A stretch of 64,000 nucleotides of DNA from Bog-473 sp963726135 (GTDB taxonomy: Bacteria > Actinomycetota > Acidimicrobiia > Acidimicrobiales > RAAP-2): assembly GCA_963726135.1 (NCBI GenBank), contig CAVSBE010000003.1, positions 62,001-126,000 on the forward strand, read 5' to 3'. Position 1 is the stretch's first letter, and every line of letters begins with the position of its first letter. Positions 62,582 through 64,000 of this stretch are shown here, piece by piece. The notes under the pieces were generated by a model. That model made no database searches and was not told the origin of the DNA. It was given only the letters and a program-made list of their open reading frames with translations. Made by a program: the position numbers and the translations under genes.

Positions 62582-63537
62582 CGATCGGACTCCAATCGGC
62601 GAGGCTCAGAACGACGTTTGGTGATGAAGCGGTGGATGGCCTCGTTGGCGTGGTCCTGAAACGACGGGTTGGCCAGATCGGGGAAGATGTCCGCTTGGTT
62701 GACCAAGGGACCCTTAAGCGTGTTGGCCGCGCTGGCGTAGAACACGCCGCTAGACAGGGTCGGGTCGGTGACGCCGTCGACCAGTCGCTTCGCGCCCACG
62801 TCAAGTTTGTGGGCGATACCCAGGTAGGGCATGACGTATTTGGCAGCTATACGTAGCGGTAGCTTGAGGTCGTTGGGGGCTTGGGTGCCGGTGGTGTTCC
62901 CGGGGCTCACGGTGATGAATCGGCGGTCGGGGTATTGGCGGGCCAGGTAGGCCATCCACAGGGCCCCGATGTACTTGACCTGCCCGAAAGCTAGGTTGGG
63001 GTCAGCTTTTCTGCCGGCGAAGTAGCTGCCGTCGATGACGGTAGCGAGTTCATCGGCGGAGGTTGAGACGAAGGATGGCCGTTTCATCCGCAACTTCGGA
63101 ACTCCCCTGGCTGCTTCACTTCCGGCGAAGACCGCCACCTCGCCAAGTCGGTCCTCGGTCAGGAGCCCTTCGAGGAGAACGACGTGACCAAGAACGTTCG
63201 TCGCGAACAAGTTAGTGACCCCGTCAGCAGTCAAGTCCATCGAATTGCCGCCGATTCGACCAGCGTTCATGACCAGCGCGTCGAGGGATCCGTTGATGGC
63301 CGCAAGGCCGGCGCGGACCGAACCCAGATCGGCGACGTCCATGAGAATGATGTCAAAGATGTGCCGGCCGGTCACGGCTTCGAGTTCGGCCTTTGCCGCC
63401 GTCGCCCGATCTTGGTTCCGGCACGCCAGGTAGATGCGGGCGATCTCGGGACGTAACGCCAGTTGCCGGGCCACGTCCTTGCCGATCCCGGCGTTGGCGC
63501 CCGTGATCAGCACGGTCTTTCCTGGGAGTGTGCTCAT
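62578..63537 (-). CDS. SDR-family protein with Phe in place of catalytic Tyr
   Basis: A 319-residue short-chain dehydrogenase-like protein of the retinol dehydrogenase/protochlorophyllide reductase type. The cofactor loop is VLITGANAGIGKDVARQLAL, and LDALVMNAGRIGGNSM is the NAG motif. The Y-x3-K site reads LAFGQVKYIGALWM, with Phe where the proton-donating Tyr is expected and the Lys kept. The usual catalytic Ser region (VAVFAGSEAARGV) is also unusual. The enzyme may be inactive as a reductase or use another residue. Codon usage is less GC-rich than in the left part of the window, fitting recent arrival. Confidence 0.8.
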   Translation of the reverse strand: MSTLPGKTVLITGANAGIGKDVARQLALRPEIARIYLACRNQDRATAAKAELEAVTGRHIFDIILMDVADLGSVRAGLAAINGSLDALVMNAGRIGGNSMDLTADGVTNLFATNVLGHVVLLEGLLTEDRLGEVAVFAGSEAARGVPKLRMKRPSFVSTSADELATVIDGSYFAGRKADPNLAFGQVKYIGALWMAYLARQYPDRRFITVSPGNTTGTQAPNDLKLPLRIAAKYVMPYLGIAHKLDVGAKRLVDGVTDPTLSSGVFYASAANTLKGPLVNQADIFPDLANPSFQDHANEAIHRFITKRRSEPRRLESDR

Positions 63538-63672
63538 TGGTATTCCCTCTCGTTTTCTGTGGGCCTAGTCAGGCAGGACAGCTCTTGTCGGGTTGCGTCC
63601 ACCGGTTCTCCCCGGGTTGCTATAGACCCGTAGCGGGTCGACGAGCACTTGGGCACCGGGTGGGATCTGGAG

Positions 63673-64000
63673 TTATGTCGCGACCCGGCCTCCGTCGACC
63701 GCAAGAGTGACGCCGTGGACGAAGCTGGCATCATCACTGGCGAGGAAGACGATCGCCGCAGCAAGTTCCTCGGGCTGAGCTACGCGACCTGCTGGTGCTA
63801 GTGCTGCGAGCTGATTCACCATCTCGTCGGGGACACCTTCCATCATCGGGGTGCGCGTCGGACCGGGAGCAACGGCGTTGACCCGAACACCACGAGGGCC
63901 GTATTCGGCGGCCCAGGCCTTCGTCAACAGTTCGAGAGCCGCTCGGCTGGCGCCATACAGAGCCATGCCGGCCTGTCCGAAGCTCGCGACCATCGTGGAG
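63673..64000 (-). CDS. SDR-family oxidoreductase, C-terminal part (partial)
   Basis: The frame is open to the window edge and gives about 108 residues. STMVASFGQAGMALYGASRA, then ALELLTKAWAAEYGPRGVRV with NAVAPGPTRTPMMEG, and ending VHGVTLAVDGGRVAT, is the C-terminal half of a classical SDR. The active site reads Y-x3-R (YGASR) rather than Y-x3-K. The start is outside the window. It lies upstream of the other SDR gene on the same strand, 135 bp apart. Confidence 0.85.
   Translation of the reverse strand, partial: STMVASFGQAGMALYGASRAALELLTKAWAAEYGPRGVRVNAVAPGPTRTPMMEGVPDEMVNQLAALAPAGRVAQPEELAAAIVFLASDDASFVHGVTLAVDGGRVAT

Overview
The window is GC-rich DNA with dense, mostly short-spaced genes, many GTG starts and Actinobacteria-type families: an F420-type luciferase-like oxidoreductase, a WS/DGAT wax-ester/triacylglycerol synthase, SCO6745-family and DUF6325 proteins, DUF2510, an ECF41-type sigma factor, and a secreted protein with GYWLVASDGGVFSFGDA-type repeats. 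This points to a free-living actinobacterium, most likely class Acidimicrobiia. That is inference; no rRNA or complete tRNA gene is present to settle it.

Layout. 0-6.1 kb: the tail of an M20 amidohydrolase, a secreted phosphodiester-glycosidase lipoprotein, a small SDR / NIPSNAP-like / cupin run, an SCO6745-family protein, and a coupled pair of bacterial-PH membrane proteins. 6.1-10.6 kb: a TetR-P450 operon with a clear operator, and a large GT-C-like membrane protein. 10.8-20.2 kb: two divergent operons. One is permease, choline-kinase-like kinase, and a flavoprotein-GcvT dehydrogenase of the dimethylglycine/sarcosine type. The other is glycerol kinase, an FAD G3P dehydrogenase with a [2Fe-2S] tail, and a second flavoprotein. 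Together they look suited to the choline and glycerol parts of phospholipid head groups. 20.2-24.1 kb: a SHOCT/DUF6325/PLDc_N/DUF2252 group whose paralogues recur at 28.2 and 33.3 kb. 24.1-26.1 kb: a CstR-like repressor with a CoA-disulfide reductase-rhodanese fusion (reactive sulfur handling). 26-35 kb: small proteins, arylamine N-acetyltransferase, GAP-family protein, GH29 fucosidase, LLM oxidoreductase, a flippase-like protein and a Na+/H+ antiporter. 35-47 kb: two large c-di-GMP turnover proteins enclosing an SGNH hydrolase, alpha/beta hydrolase, quinone-reductase-like protein, sulfotransferase and catalase. 47.5-53 kb: PhyH dioxygenase, MarR/MFS efflux pair, VOC-ECF41 operon, PPOX protein. 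53.4-55.9 kb: a secreted six-repeat predicted beta-propeller plus beta-helix protein. 55.95-61.82 kb: a neutral-lipid gene set (acyl-CoA ligase, PlsC-type acyltransferase, WS/DGAT, alpha/beta hydrolase) bounded exactly by two direct repeats carrying the 3' half of tRNA-Arg(ACG). 62.4-64 kb: two SDR genes with different base composition.

At least fourteen single-base frameshifts break ten otherwise well conserved genes, twelve of them +1 insertions. In every case restoring the frame gives an intact family-length protein. Sequencing or assembly error is therefore likelier than gene decay, and the composite genes are annotated as single loci.

The strongest candidates for something new are the tRNA-flanked lipid cassette, the head-group catabolic locus, the CstR-like/CoA-disulfide reductase module and the SHOCT/DUF6325/DUF2252 group.
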